Source: Progne subis subis (Eukaryota > Chordata > Aves > Passeriformes > Hirundinidae). Taken from it: 64,000 nt of DNA. The notes below the pieces were generated by a model, which was given only the letters and a program-made list of their open reading frames with translations, was not told where the DNA came from and searched no databases. A program made the position numbers and the translations under genes. Shown here one piece after another: positions 12,991-25,240 of this stretch (within the stretch, counting starts at the first letter, position 1; every line of letters starts with the position of its first letter). The stretch lies in NCBI GenBank assembly GCA_022316685.1, contig JAKJHU010000036.1, positions 5,932,036 to 5,996,035 on the forward strand. The letters run 5' to 3'.

Positions 12991-13079
12991 GCTCATGCTG
13001 AACAAATGTTAAAACTTGTTATTTTGTCTAAATGTCTCTTTACTGTGAGAGGCTTGGGGCATTTATTCGCACAATAAAT

Positions 13080-15018
13080 TAGATCAATTTGTCTAAGTTG
13101 AGTCTGTTTTGCCTATGATAGTAATTGGTAACTGATCTCCTTGTCCCTAACATTATCCTTTGGTTTTTTTTGTTGTATTTTCTCCCCTTGTCCTACTGAT
13201 GGGAGAGTGCTAGTGTGGCTTGATGGGCACCTGGCAATAACCAAAGGTCAACCAACCATACTATTTCACAATTTTTATTCTGAGTATGTGGACACCATCT
13301 TACAAACTCCAATTACGTTTTTCCTTTCAACCCGAAAATAAATAGCTATGCTGTAAGGATACCAGTGTTCAAAACTGCAAGAAAGGAAGGACTCTGCAAT
13401 CAGATTGAGCTGTTGACATATGGCTCTTTAAGTGGGAACAAATTTAGGAAACAGTAAGATTACATGGAGCAATGCCCATATTTAATATTCAGTGAGAATT
13501 CATTTTGTCTTTTCAAATCGTACTGCAGGATATGTGATGTTAGATACACAAATTTAAGAGTTGCTTTTGAAAACATAAACATTTATTTGGTGTAAAGTTA
13601 TATTTTCTATATTTATACAAGTTTTCAAAAGCAAATAATGACATCTGATGCTTAAGGGAATTTATTAATCACTACAGGGATAATTTTTTTTTTTTCTTTC
13701 AAACATGGGCCTATATAAATTGATATAGATATAAAAGATATAGATATGAAACAAAATAGTTCCGTCATTTGTCTTCCAGGCAGATATAAAAATCACCTGT
13801 TGATTTAAAAACACAAAACTAACCCCCCAAAAGGTATAAAGAAATTAATTTAATGAGAAATAATGAAACATTCTGTATAAAAATGTTGCATCTGGCAATG
13901 TAGACATTGTTGTGTAGCCAATGTGTAACCAATATTTTGTAACTGAATCATAATACTTAGGCAGAAAATCCCTAAATCTCACCTTTAAATATTTACATGA
14001 TGGAATTAGTCCTGCTATACTGTGAAGTAATGGTAGAAAAGAGCACTCTGTCCAATAAAACAATTCAGTAACAATGAAATTGTGAGTACTAAAACAAGTC
14101 CAGTTGGTTATTTTGTTTGTTTGTTTGTTTTAATTGGAACAGGATTTTTCAGAAATGATCCAAAGAATGATTCAATAGCTGAAACTGTTTGGTAAAATGT
14201 ACTAATGAGGATGTAGTCTAATCTACATTACAGTGATCTAAGTGAAAAAAAGACTGATTTCAGTTCACTGGTTTAATGTTCTTTCTTTTACATTTATTAA
14301 GAAAAAAGAACAAAAGGAATAATTCTATTGACCAGCTGGGACCTTTTTCTAAAAAACAATTTGACAAAATTTGTTTGTAAACAACTGTAGTAATGGGATC
14401 AGAACTGCTGGTTAGAAAAACAGTTTGCAATCAATAGTCCAGCTGATCTTCCATCTTATTATTCTTTTTGTATTGCATGCAAAACTGAAAGTATTAGGTA
14501 CTGGTGAGAAAGAATAATGTACTAGGCAAAGGGAAATTACAGACAAAAATATTAACTATTCTTCATATCATTAAGAGTAATTTTCAGGTAATGTATTGGA
14601 GCAGAATAATATAGCAAACAAGTACAAATATTATTTTAATTCTAAAATAGTTATCCTATACAGTCCATATTCTGTATATTCAAATAGTTAAAATGACTTA
14701 ACCACATATTTCTTTCAACATTTTGCTTATAAATAAAAAAGGGCCATATTTCTTTCCTCTGACATTAAAGGTAAGAAAAATATTTCTGTCATCTGCATGA
14801 AAGAATTAGGCATTATATGTATGGTCTATAGTACCAAGTGATAGCATACTAAAGAAACATTTCATATGTATGTGCCTTTTACAATTTAATCTCTTAATCT
14901 GAAGTATGGAGTTCGGTTTTCAAAGTACATTGGTTCAACACAATGGAGGAAGAGCTAAGGAAAGGGAATTTGCAGTTCTTGATACTGAGACCTAGCTTTA
15001 ACAAGAAACACATTTATA
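13080..15018. other. AT-rich non-coding stretch, nothing recognised
   Basis: No gene, RNA or complex repeat is recognised. It contains only short T runs and a small GTTT array near 14116-14131. Confidence 0.6.
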
Positions 15019-15024
15019 CTCCTT
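15019..15024. repeat. Target-site duplication CTCCTT (left)
   Basis: Identical to 15691-15696, directly flanking the TG...CA ends of the LTR. Confidence 0.9.
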
Positions 15025-15690
15025 TGTTGCTGTGTGTTATTTTTTTTTTCATATTTTATTTCATTTTTATATTGGGTTTTATTTTATAATGGTTTGTTCT
15101 GTACTCCCCTGTTCTCCTGAGGAAATGTTATGTTCCAAGGTTTGTCCCTGCCCCTCTTCCCTGTCCATCCTCCCACACTCATCCCAGTCCCCTCCTGCAG
15201 GCCCTGTCTGTCATTCGGCTGTTCCTTCCAGCTTCTGGAGGGTTAGGGTAAAAGACATCGAATGATAGGGCAAGGGCCAAGGAGGTTCCTCCCTTTATGT
15301 TCCCCATTAGTTTCTTTGAATGTCCCTCCAACCCTGCTCCACTGCCACCTTACCCCTCATTGGGTGTTGGTTTGTCCCCTCCTTCAGCCCCTCCCATGCA
15401 TATAAGCCCAGAACTCGAGGCTGGGCACATGATTTTGCCAGAGCTGCTGGACCGAGGCTGATGTCCAAATGGAATGGAACAATGACTGGAATGAAGACCT
15501 TGGATTCGACCTCTGATCAAGTTTAACTCCTTTCCTCTGCCATTGATGGGGTCTCTCTCTCGTGATGAGGGGAAAAGCCCTCCACCACCTCCCAGGTTTT
15601 TAGGACCCATGGGAGTTTTCCCGTCTTGTTGCCGGTCTCAAGCTAACCTGGGCAAAACGGAGCTGGTAGCACCGATAGAGACGAGAGACA
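15025..15690 (+). mobile_element. Solo LTR (ERV, class II-like), plus strand
   Basis: A 666-bp element that begins TGTTGCTGTG and ends GAGAGACA, with perfect 6-bp duplications CTCCTT on both sides. It has a TATA-like CATATAAGCC near 15397-15406. Where related copies carry AATAAA, this one reads AATGAA, so its polyadenylation signal appears lost. Blocks shared with 50989-51520 and 63287-63648 include GGTTTGTCCCTGCCC, CATCCTCCCACACT and GCCATTGATGGGG. A 6-bp duplication is typical of ERVK/alpha-beta-like retroviruses. No gag, pol or env remains, so this is a recombined solo LTR. Open frames inside it are incidental. Confidence 0.92.
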
Positions 15691-15696
15691 CTCCTT
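15691..15696. repeat. Target-site duplication CTCCTT (right)
   Basis: Right copy of the 6-bp duplication that bounds the LTR ending at 15690. Confidence 0.9.
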
Positions 15697-15834
15697 CCTT
15701 AAATAAGATATGCCATACTTTTTCTCAAGCATGTTTCTCTTCTTGTCTCTTGATTTTGGGGAAGTGTAAATACTCTCAGCCGGAATCTAAATAATTATTC
15801 AATTTGAACCTCTGTGTCAATTTTCCAATCTAGG

Positions 15835-15870
15835 TTGTGTGTGTGTATATGTATATACATATATATAAAT

Positions 15871-15924
<54 letters not shown>

Positions 15925-15926
15925 GT
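15835..15926. repeat. Compound TG / TA / CA microsatellite
   Basis: GT units, then TA-rich alternation, then two long AC blocks and a final TA block. Because the GT block is followed by AC blocks, the locus is partly self-complementary and alternates purine and pyrimidine throughout. That composition is prone to cruciform or Z-DNA and to length change. Confidence 0.92.
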
Positions 15927-16476
15927 AAATGTCTCTGATATTTTTCTGTGAGAGTAGGTAGAAAAGCAGTCTATACAGTACATTTTTGATAAAACTAACA
16001 TAAATGGGCAACATTAGGATCAGATTTTGTTATGTCCTTTCTTCCATCTCTTGAAAAATGCAAGTTAAACCTGTTATATTATCAGACTTCTGTTGCAAAC
16101 TTAGCACCTGTTTTGATAATGTCACCTTCCTCATTTAATTCCTGACTCACCATTTTCTGTCACATTCAACAAATACCTTTTCTCCTCTCTCAAAGTCCTT
16201 CAACACTTATTTTCCACTCATAAACTTATACCATTTAAACACATCAACCTTTAACATGTCACCTTGTGCCCCCGATCCTTTAGTGATGCCAGTCTCCCCC
16301 AAACACCTGTTAAATTTTCAAGGCAACATTCTGTTGCTTTGTCCCCTACAGCACCTGGGACTATACCAGGACTTGTTCTAAGTTCTTTGTCATATCTTGT
16401 TTCAAAAATATATGTTTCTATTGCCTGTATCTCACTCCATACAGAGAATAAGACAAACCAAAAAACTGAGTAGACA

Positions 16477-16570
16477 ACAGATAGACAGATGGTGCACTGG
16501 GACCACTTACTTCCCTGCTGAATGAGACAGTTTTAGCATTTCCCTCTCTGTCTCCCATCTGTCTATCTGT
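16477..16570. repeat. 16-bp perfect inverted repeat (hairpin)
   Basis: ACAGATAGACAGATGG at 16477-16492 and its exact reverse complement at 16555-16570 enclose a 62-nt loop. The arms resemble a GATA/CAGA-type simple repeat. It may be a remnant of an inverted duplication. No known miRNA is recognised. Confidence 0.85.
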
Positions 16571-16586
16571 CATTTCTTCTTTTCTT

Positions 16587-16622
16587 AGACAATAAACTCT
16601 TTGGGGTGGGGACTATAATTTG
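16587..16622. mobile_element. Possible ancient amniote repeat remnant
   Basis: AGACAATAAACTCTTTGGGG followed by TGGGGACTATAATTTG resembles the 'gtaagctctttggggcaggga' tail shared by old amniote SINE-type repeats. This rests on one short block recalled from memory. Confidence 0.2.
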
Positions 16623-16964
16623 TTTTTTTTCTTTCGTTCAGCAGTTCTGATTCTTGTTTTAGTAAAAGGCAGAAAGCTCTGCATTGGTCCTGCAGGATGT
16701 GCCATGGCCTGAGCAGGTTTCAGCTTGTTTTAATATTTTGCTGGTGTCAGTGATTTCTCCCTCCCTTGCTTTACCTGCAGCTCCAGGAACACCATTTTAA
16801 CACTTAAGAACTTGTTATCTTCAAAAAATGAATGTGCCAAACAGTGAGCTAAGGAATTATGTCTAACCCAATTAATATTTTAATAGTTGGATAATCTGAA
16901 TCAAACATTAAAACAGAACAGCTTCATAAACTTTACAGTTCACATTTCTGTACAAAAACACCTA

Positions 16965-17230
16965 CATGCTGGTGCTGGTGCCCATCCCTTTCCCCAACAA
17001 GAGCCTCAGCCTGCCATGGTCCCTGAAGTTTGAGATGTCTCTGGTGAGGTCCAGCCTGGGAGGTTGTTGAGGGCAGGGTAGGCAGAGCACTCAGCCACCC
17101 TGGGCACCACCCCAAAGGAGCAGTGGCTTGGCTATGGTCATGATTTCTTCTTTTTTCCATCTGGAGTCCATGTGCCCTTACTTTCACACTCCCATCCTTT
17201 CCTCGGGCAGCCGATGGGATTTCCCTTGCC
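16965..17230. other. GC-richer patch of unknown origin
   Basis: Clearly higher G+C than its surroundings, with many CCCTGGG/CAGCCTGG-like words and few CpG. The minus strand holds a 103-codon frame (17244-16933), rich in Gly, Ala, His and Gln, which matches no family I know. It may be a decayed repeat, an old processed pseudogene or a regulatory segment. Confidence 0.4.
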
Positions 17231-19897
17231 AAGACAGAAATCACATTTTCTGGTCTATGAAGTATGGCAGTTTTATATTAGCACTGTTAGAACTGGTGCT
17301 GTAATAATAATAGTGGTAGTAGCAGTTTTTAGCCATCTTACTATATCCTAGTAAATACTAGCATCCTAACTGTAACCTTTGGCCTCCATTCATGACATTC
17401 AAAGCATGATGTGAATCACAAAGTCCTGAAGGGCATCAGGATAAAAAAATTCTGTCAAACCCAAACCAAATGAACAAACCCCAGTAGTGATAACTGTTAT
17501 CTTAATTCTATATTTGATAAGAAAACATAAAAGGAAGCCCTTCAAATAAAATATGGAGCACTGTTTCTTCAACAGGCTTTGTTTATTCTAGAACAATACA
17601 CTTAAACCAGGACAAAAATACATCTAACTTTTTAAATAACCCATGACCTCTTTCTTGAAACATATAATAATAGGTCTTATACACCATGAGTATCTAGAAT
17701 GTTTTTCCTTGTCTTCAGAATTTTTTAAATTAAAATGTTGTTTATTATATTTATAATTAATATTACTGTAAAGACCTCAAGTGTTTTATGTTGTACTGTC
17801 CTATCTTCATGATAAAATTGTTCACACTCAGTAGTGACTGACTGAAAATTTAGACTACATAAAAAGAAGGAAACAAGACCAATCTTTCAATGAATATTCC
17901 TCATGTGAAACCATTTGTAAACAAGTGATGGCTTTGCTCATCACGCTTGATCTCAGATGCATTGCAAAAAGTTACCTTCCCACTCATGGGCCTGTGGAAT
18001 GAGACATTTATGCGACCCTGACATCAGTTCACTAGCCAGAAGAATTCAATCCACTTTTAATACCCATACTTAAGCAGGTTTGATTACTTTAAGCATATAT
18101 CTCAAATGCATCCATAAAAATAAAATACACATTGGGAAGGTAAAAATATACCTCTTATATTCCAAAACACAAAAAAAATCAAAACTGGTGAAAACCTATT
18201 TTTTATCAATTTTATCCTGCTCTCTTAGACAAAAAAGATCATAGCTCAAGCAATGGAAACACAAGACAACAATGTAATTTTTCACATTGATGTGTTTCCA
18301 TAGTAAAACCCAAAACTTTTCTGGAATTCAAGTCTTTCAAATTTCTTTCAGTATTTTATAATATGAACAGTATTCCTTATTCCAGTTCCTTGTTATTCTG
18401 CGCACTTTAATTGAATTTTCTCACAAAAAATACTTACAAAATGCTATTTTGGGGTATTTTAAAGATATAGAGAAAATGCTTTACCTATTTTAAATATATT
18501 GAATTTAAAGTGTGAAAATTCTGTAATGATATGTGCAGTCAGTGCAGATTTTTATATTATTCAGTGAAGTACAGGGCTGTAAAAATTGCAATTTATAACG
18601 TTATGATAAGAAAATATATATGCTTGCTGTCTATCTCTTGGTATTTTCTAACCTTAATTGTGGCTGACTTGATTTGACATCCAAGTGTGTGTCGGTGTGC
18701 ATTTTGGCAGAGAGGGATGTATAACAGCGGTTATGTAAAATTATATAAAAACAAGAGTGTCAACATTCAAGAGGCAAAATTACTGTGCAGGAAAACCCGT
18801 CACTTATTTAAAAAATTTGTACTGAAGATCATGTCTCTCCAAATATATATCAATTCTGTTACACAGTCATTCCAACAAGGTTGCTTGATCTTCATGGCCA
18901 ATGAAAAGTCAAGCTAAAAAAGTTTAAAGTTTTTTAGGCTTTACAGAAACACTGAGGGGGAAAGATCTGATGGAAATAAACACTCTGCCTCGGACTGTCA
19001 GTCTACGGCTTCTCCTCTTAGGAATGACACACAAAACTCTTCAATGACTCTTTGTGCAAATTTTCACAGCAGAATAAACCAAATTCCTGATTTGTTTTTA
19101 AATCAAGATTCATCAAAAGCAAGGAAAACTGTTTTTATTAATCTCTGACTCTTGCTCTACATTTTAGGATTTTATTTCCTAAAAATAAGGTTGGTATTTT
19201 TCAAACAGGATTATATTTGGCACTCTTAACTCTGGGAGATCCTCATGGTTTTATTTTCCCAGATTTTATCCTTCTGTGAAATGAAATAGTTGTATTCCTG
19301 ATTTCTGAAGGAAAGGCAGTCAAACTGAGTATTTAGTATTTTGCATTTTTTTTGAACCAAAAAGGCAGTGGTGACCCCAGTCTAACTACTCTGTAAGCAG
19401 TAACAGATTGATTGTGAGTTGAAACAATTTTCTTCCCTAATGTTTGTCTCAGTTTTGGATCTGGAAATGTGGTTTCTGGAAATGTGCATCTGGAAATATG
19501 ATTAACCATCCCATGCAACTGGGAAATGAAATGAAATTTAGAGGAATATAACCTTTGTATTAAAAACAGTTATTAATGAAAAAACATATAATATATATTT
19601 AAGGATTAAAAAAAATAGAAGATAATTTTCCATTTATTAAGGGAATACATTTACTCTCCTTACCAGTTCAGAGAATGTAATTTTTGTATAATTTTCTGAC
19701 AAAATTTGCTTAGATTTAAGAATAATACTGTGTTGAATCATATGCTGTGTGCAGAAAACAGAATGCTGACTTTTTCAATATTGATTAATTTTCTAACTAC
19801 ACTAGATAAGACATTATGACTTATTCTGTAAGTTCTCATGGAGGCATACCTAGTGCACTGCAGAACTTTTCAACTTCACTTTACCTCAGTGAATAAG

Positions 19898-19901
<4 letters not shown>

Positions 19902-19940
<39 letters not shown>
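19902..19940. repeat. A homopolymer, 39 nt
   Basis: Uninterrupted A run. It might be a retroposon tail or a microsatellite; no target duplication is visible around it. Confidence 0.9.
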
Positions 19941-19943
<3 letters not shown>

Positions 19944-22329
19944 TGGCATTCACATAAACACATAACATATCTGCAGCCTGATTTCTAAACGTGCAATTTA
20001 TCTTCACAGATGTTAGTAAAATGACTAGGCATAATAAGCATCCAACTGGAAGATCAATAAAATGAAAACATAATTTTGTACTTAAGAAACATGTATTTCT
20101 TTTATTCTTCTAGAGAAAAATCCAGGAGAAAAAACCCTCAAAATTAATTGAAAATACAAAGAAACTTCAAAACTTCAAAGGTATTTATCATGGTCTCTGA
20201 GAGAAGGAAAAGCCCCCAGCTTCATGGAAGAGAAAAAGGATCAAACTGCATAAGAAGTCAAGGGTTATTTCATTGGGATTGACTTTATTCTGGAATGTAT
20301 TTACTTAAGTCAGCTTTCTATTAACATAATTCATTTCTCAAAACAATTTTCCCCCTCATATTTATCATTTCCTATTTCAATGGAAAGGTGGGGGCAAGAA
20401 TTTAGTACCAGATTTTGAGGTATTTGTCTTAGTCGTCTTCTGATGTGAATATTTCATGACCCTTATATGGACCAAAAAATCTGCAGCTGGGTTGAACGAC
20501 TGCAACCCCAGGATGGTTGATCACACTTATGGATACGTATAATTTTTGTGTTGTGAATGAATCTCCAAACTATGCCTCAACTAAATCCTTTTCTTCACTG
20601 CAAGCCCCATTTTCCATGCTCCCAAGCTCAGCTTGAAACGGTACCGCCTTGCCCCTACTCTGTTTCCTCCAATCTTTAGAAATTATCCCAAATTTTCACT
20701 TACAGTCTTTGACACAACTAAATGAAAGAGTTATTTCTAGTCTTTTCTTATTCCATAGGCTATGAGTTCTTAATAATTTTCCTTTTTTTTTTTTTTTTTT
20801 TTGTCTTTCTTGCCTTCCATTTGTCTACATGTACCTTTTAAAAAATAAATTGCAATTCAGGGCTGCCAAGCATTAAAGGTCAGAGTTTTGGGTTTGATTA
20901 TTTCTCAGTCACATATATTCTGATTTAAGAGTGGGTGCAGCTGCTGATGCACAAAGATTGGAGTGAATTCAAAGCTCAACATGCTTTAAGTTTGTTGGAC
21001 AGTAGGTTGTGTACACCACTGAAATTTTGTCTGTAATTTTTTTTATTCTGCATGTTCTCATCATAGTAAATAATGGGTGGATGTTTACTGAAAACCTATC
21101 CAGTCTTTTAAGGGCCAAAGGTACCTGTTTTCAGAAGAAAGACCTAAAAAATTGCAAACTACGTCACTCCTTTCAAGATAACTGTCTTTTAACTGTGTGT
21201 ATGTGAACATAAGTGGATCCTTCAAAACTTAATAAATAATTGCAGTGCTAAAAGTGGCTCAAAGAAGAATGCAGCATGTTAAAAAATTACTAACCTTCAT
21301 TTACAAACACACAGGAAGTGTGTTCTTTGACAGGTAACTGTTCTTTAGTGGCTAAAGTAAATTGCTATCAGCCACCATGTTTTTAAGAGAAGCCCAGATA
21401 TTTCACGTAAGTTTGAAAAGTTTAGATTTATGTCTGCTGTATTGAAGAAAAAATCTTCTTGACTAACACTTATCAAATATGTGACGTGTTGTTTATGTCA
21501 TAGCAAAGTTTTAAAGATTTTTTTGGGATACCTCATCCAGATTTATTCATACCATGATTTCTTAGAATTTCTATTTAGCCTGTAAAGTGGTAAAGAATGT
21601 TTTATCTACTAAGTCTTTCAAAAATAAATTTTACACAGCTTCCCTTTTTCTCTTTTGCTTACCTTTAAGCATGATTCTTACACAAAACTTGGACTACACA
21701 ATATTGTGCCCAGTAATAATTTAATTGATGGTGCTGGATATGATTATGGCTTCATCACTTCCATAAAATGTACCATTTTGCATTTATCAATATCCTGAAT
21801 ATACATGAAGTATAATTATAAATAATTTAAGGTCTGTTTCTCCAACAAAGAATCAGACTGCATTCAAAGGTACAATTCTTTTTTTTTTTTTTTTTTTAAA
21901 TGTGTGTATGCTCACTTATCATTGGGGTAACCTTCCCAAACCTTCGTATATATTGAAAATTATTCTGTGGCATTAAGGATCACGGAAGTTGCAATAGAGG
22001 CACTTTAATATACAATCCATTTTAAGTCCCCTATACTGTTGCTGTGTAGTTTTCTTAAAATCTCTATAATTAAATATATCACTGTTAAGATAATAAATGT
22101 GAATATTTTGAAAAAATAGCAAATGCTAGTTTGGACATTTATATTTTAAAGATTAAAAAAATATGTTTTAAACATATTTTCACTTCATCCTTTCTATGTG
22201 CTGCATGAAAAAGGAACTACATACACTAACTCTTTGAATAACCTGAAATAGGAAGACTGGATGAAATTTTGATTGATTGGTTGGTTGGTTTGATTTTGTG
22301 TCAATGTTTAATGAAATATATACACCAGA

Positions 22330-22400
22330 AAAACAAACAAACAGACAAACAAACAAACAAAAACACAACAACAACAAAATAATACTAAAAAAAAAAAAAA
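22330..22400. repeat. A/C-rich simple repeat (AAAC) with A run
   Basis: AAAC units (22331-22362), then CAA units and a 14-16 nt A run, ending just before the CR1 copy that starts near 22420. Confidence 0.85.
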
Positions 22401-22419
22401 ACCACCATAATTTGGTTTA

Positions 22420-23113
22420 ACATCATGAAGTTCAAGAAAGGGAATTGCAAAATCCTGAACCTGAGGAATAACCCCAGGTACCAGTATATGCTGGAGGCTA
22501 CATGGCTGAAAATGCTGGAAGGACCTTGGGACCTTGGTAGGCAAAAAGTTGAATGTGAGTCACCAATGTGCTCTTTTGTCAAAGGCAGCTAACTGTGCCC
22601 TTGACTGCATTAGGAAAAGCATTGTCAGCACAGCAAGGGGGGTGATTCCTCCCCTTAACTTAGCACTGATTAGGCCAAACCTGAAATGCTGTGTGCCTGG
22701 ATCCTCAGTAAGACAGAGACACAGGAGACTGTGAAAGATTATTAAGTCTGGAGCACCTCTCCTATGAAGAACATCTGAGAAAGCTGGGAATATTCACCGT
22801 GGAAATAAAAAGGCCCAGAAAATATCTCATCAATGTGTGCAAATACTTGGAGGGAGGGTGCAAAAAAGATGTCCAAGCTCGTTCATTGATTCCCAGAGAC
22901 AAGATCAGAGGCAATGAGAACAAAATAGAACACAGTACATCTGACATCTGAACATCAGAAGACATTTTTGCACTATGGGGGTAGCACAGGCTGGCCAGGA
23001 AGGTTGTGGAGTCCCTGTCCTTGAAGATATCCGAAAGCTCTGCTTGAGCAGGGGGGTTGAACCAGACCCCATCCTGTGGCTCCTTCCAACTTCAACCATT
23101 CTGTAATTCTGAA
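22420..23113 (+). mobile_element. CR1 LINE, sense, 5'-truncated (ORF2 C-terminus and 3' end)
   Basis: The plus-strand translation shows, in pieces and different frames, the CR1 ORF2 C-terminal region: KKGNCKILNL..NNPRYQY, RGVIPPLNLALIRPNLK, then SLEHLSYEEHLRKLG and LINVCKYLEGGCKKDVQARS. These correspond to motifs such as LEHLSYEERLRELG and YKYLKGGCKEDGAR in good copies. The 3' end is typical: GCTTGAGCAGGGGGG, GGCTCCTTCCAACTTCAACC, then ATTCTGTA/ATTCTGAA terminal 8-mers. Internal deletions are visible, including loss of the segment before LEHLSYEE. Open frames on the opposite strand are incidental. Confidence 0.9.
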
Positions 23114-23542
23114 AATATAATTAAATGCTATATGTGCAGAAACTTTACAGTTCACTGCTAAGTAACAAATAACAGAATTTTACTAATCTTTATAACAACC
23201 TCATGATACCTTATTTCATTTATGGTTTGGGAAAGTACAATCTAGTGATTCTACACACACACATACCTTTCAGAGAGTCCTGTGGAGTTTTCCAGAACTT
23301 CTAAACTACAATTTGGACTGTTACTTGGATTTCAATTTTCACTTTTTCCTATCAGCTTAGGCTTGGTACTTTATGCTCTGACTTCTTGTGTTTAGTAGAG
23401 CTGCCTTCTGTTTTCTGATCTTGCAATATTAATCAGCAAGAGGAGATTGTTGTAGGTGAATGGGGAAATACTTTCTTCTTGGGAGACTTATTCAAACAGG
23501 AAAGCATACCTCTAAAATTGTACAGAAGTGCAAACATTATCT

Positions 23543-23544
<2 letters not shown>

Positions 23545-23590
<46 letters not shown>
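23545..23590. repeat. T homopolymer, 46 nt
   Basis: The longest homopolymer in the window, preceded by CTTC and followed by AATAC. Confidence 0.9.
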
Positions 23591-23594
<4 letters not shown>

Positions 23595-24007
23595 CAAGAA
23601 AATTGATTAGATTTTGGTACTGGTCACTTTGAAATTTGCTTTTGTGTTGCTTTTAGTCCCTGGTCAGACTGTTAATGAAGATGGGCATTCCCTCCTTCTG
23701 ATTTATACAGATAAACATTCATCTATTTCCTTATACTCCTTATACTACTACTTATACTAGTAATATTTAATAACAAAACAGCTTATTAATTTGCATTTCT
23801 AGCACTTTTTTGGATGTTGAAAATGTAATTGATTTCCCAAAGAATGAATTACATTAATATCCTATGGTTTTTTTCCAGTTGAAGAAGTTTTCCTTATAGA
23901 TCATGGTTACACATATAGAAAGTGTTTCTCAATAAGAAAAATATGGATTTGGTGAATACTTTCTAATTCTGAAAGGCAAAGATAATATTTTCTAAAGAAA
24001 ATAATAA

Positions 24008-24057
24008 AGCTTGCTTGCTAGACTTTAATTCTAGCTTGCTTGCTAGACTTTTCAGCT
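24008..24057. repeat. 25-bp tandem duplication
   Basis: AGCTTGCTTGCTAGACTTT at 24008-24026 recurs at 24033-24051, period 25 bp. A third partial AGCTTGCTGACTTT follows from 24054. Confidence 0.85.
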
Positions 24058-24904
24058 TGCTGACTTTTTCTTCCTATGCAGTACTGCTCTGAGCATAATT
24101 GCCTCCAAGAATTCGTAGTACTTCAATTTACTTGAGGAAAAAAAAAGTTTTTTGAACAAAAACTGCTAAAGAAACTGTTCACTGTGGTCTTGAACAATGG
24201 ATCCATCTGTCAAATTCTGAAATATTCTGAATTTTAAAAATATTAATAAAACCAGAATGACTAAATTCTTCAATGACTTATCATGCTATTTGAAGAAGTC
24301 TCAATTACTCAGATTCACCTGTTTCTTTCTGGTTATTACAGCCTGTGTATGTATGGCATGCATGAATACAGGCAGCTTTACTGCAAAATTTGGATTTAAT
24401 TTTTCTTTATATTAGTGTGTTATTATGATAATAGTAAAAGTATAATATATATTAAAAAGTAAGATTTTGCCTTGTGTTTCACATCCAACTCAGCGAAGGT
24501 AACAGCAGTCCCAAATTCTGAGAATCCAGGGCAGGCCAGAAAGTAGCTTGAGGACTACCGTACTCTGATTTAAATGCCTACAACAAGTGCTAAAACGTAG
24601 GACCTGAGTCCTACATCACCAAAAATAAATCAAATTAGTTGTTTGTAATTACAAAGTTGACACTTTAACGTGGTCTAATCAGATCACTATAGAAATGCTG
24701 TAAATTTCAAATACTAGTATTGCTCCAAAACGATGCCTACAGATGGTAAATCGTATGCACTCTTCTAGCCATGACACTATATCTTCTTGGGCCCCACTGT
24801 AAATGAAAATGTGATATGATAAAATGGTAATCAAGCTTGTCATAGTGTGCCCAGCATGTCCATAGTTGTTCATATGCACGATTATGATTGTTATAGAGAT
24901 TTTT

Positions 24905-25240
24905 GACAGTAGGTTCTCACCTCCACCAGATAGGTTTATTGTCACAGATAATTATGTTACCTGGTAGCTCAAGATAGATGCCTCAAAAAAGGGACCCAGA
25001 ACAAAGAACTACCTTGGCAATTATACTCTTAAAATCTAAACTCCCCATCCCTCATGCAACAGTCTGGACCAACAGCAGTATTAGGATCAAGGGTCTTCTC
25101 ACTCTTTGTTGGTTTGCTCTTTCATTACCAAGGGGTCATCACATGGTCATTCTCTCTTAGGTTGCTTTCGGTATGGGTTTCCATCAGTTCTGCAGTTCAT
25201 GTTATAACAAGGTTATTACAGTTTATGGGCTGTTCAGTCT
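24905..25240 (-). mobile_element. Possible old LTR (ERVL-like), minus strand
   Basis: Read on the minus strand, the segment has CTTTGTTCTGGGTCCC, then TGTGACAATAAACCTATCTGG. That is an AATAAA signal (TTTATT at 24935-24940) shortly before a possible CA end near 24904. The composition is less AT-biased than the flanks. No target duplication was found and both ends are guesses. It could instead be unique sequence with a chance signal. Confidence 0.3.

Larger units (their letters stand above)
15700..22419. other. AT-rich non-coding stretch with scattered simple repeats
   Basis: No gene is supported. Apart from the separately listed microsatellite, hairpin, GC-rich patch and A/T homopolymers, I see only AT-rich unique-looking DNA. 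Short T runs occur at about 20784-20802 and 21879-21897. Confidence 0.55.
23114..24904. other. AT-rich non-coding stretch
   Basis: No gene or complex repeat is recognised. It contains a 46-nt T run and a small tandem duplication, both listed separately. Confidence 0.6.

Noticed and set aside
15032..15794. Several short plus- and minus-strand frames
   Set aside because: They fall within the solo LTR at 15025-15690 and just past it, overlap each other and match no protein.
15795..16014. Cys-Val repeat proteins on the minus strand
   Set aside because: Translation of the CA microsatellite.
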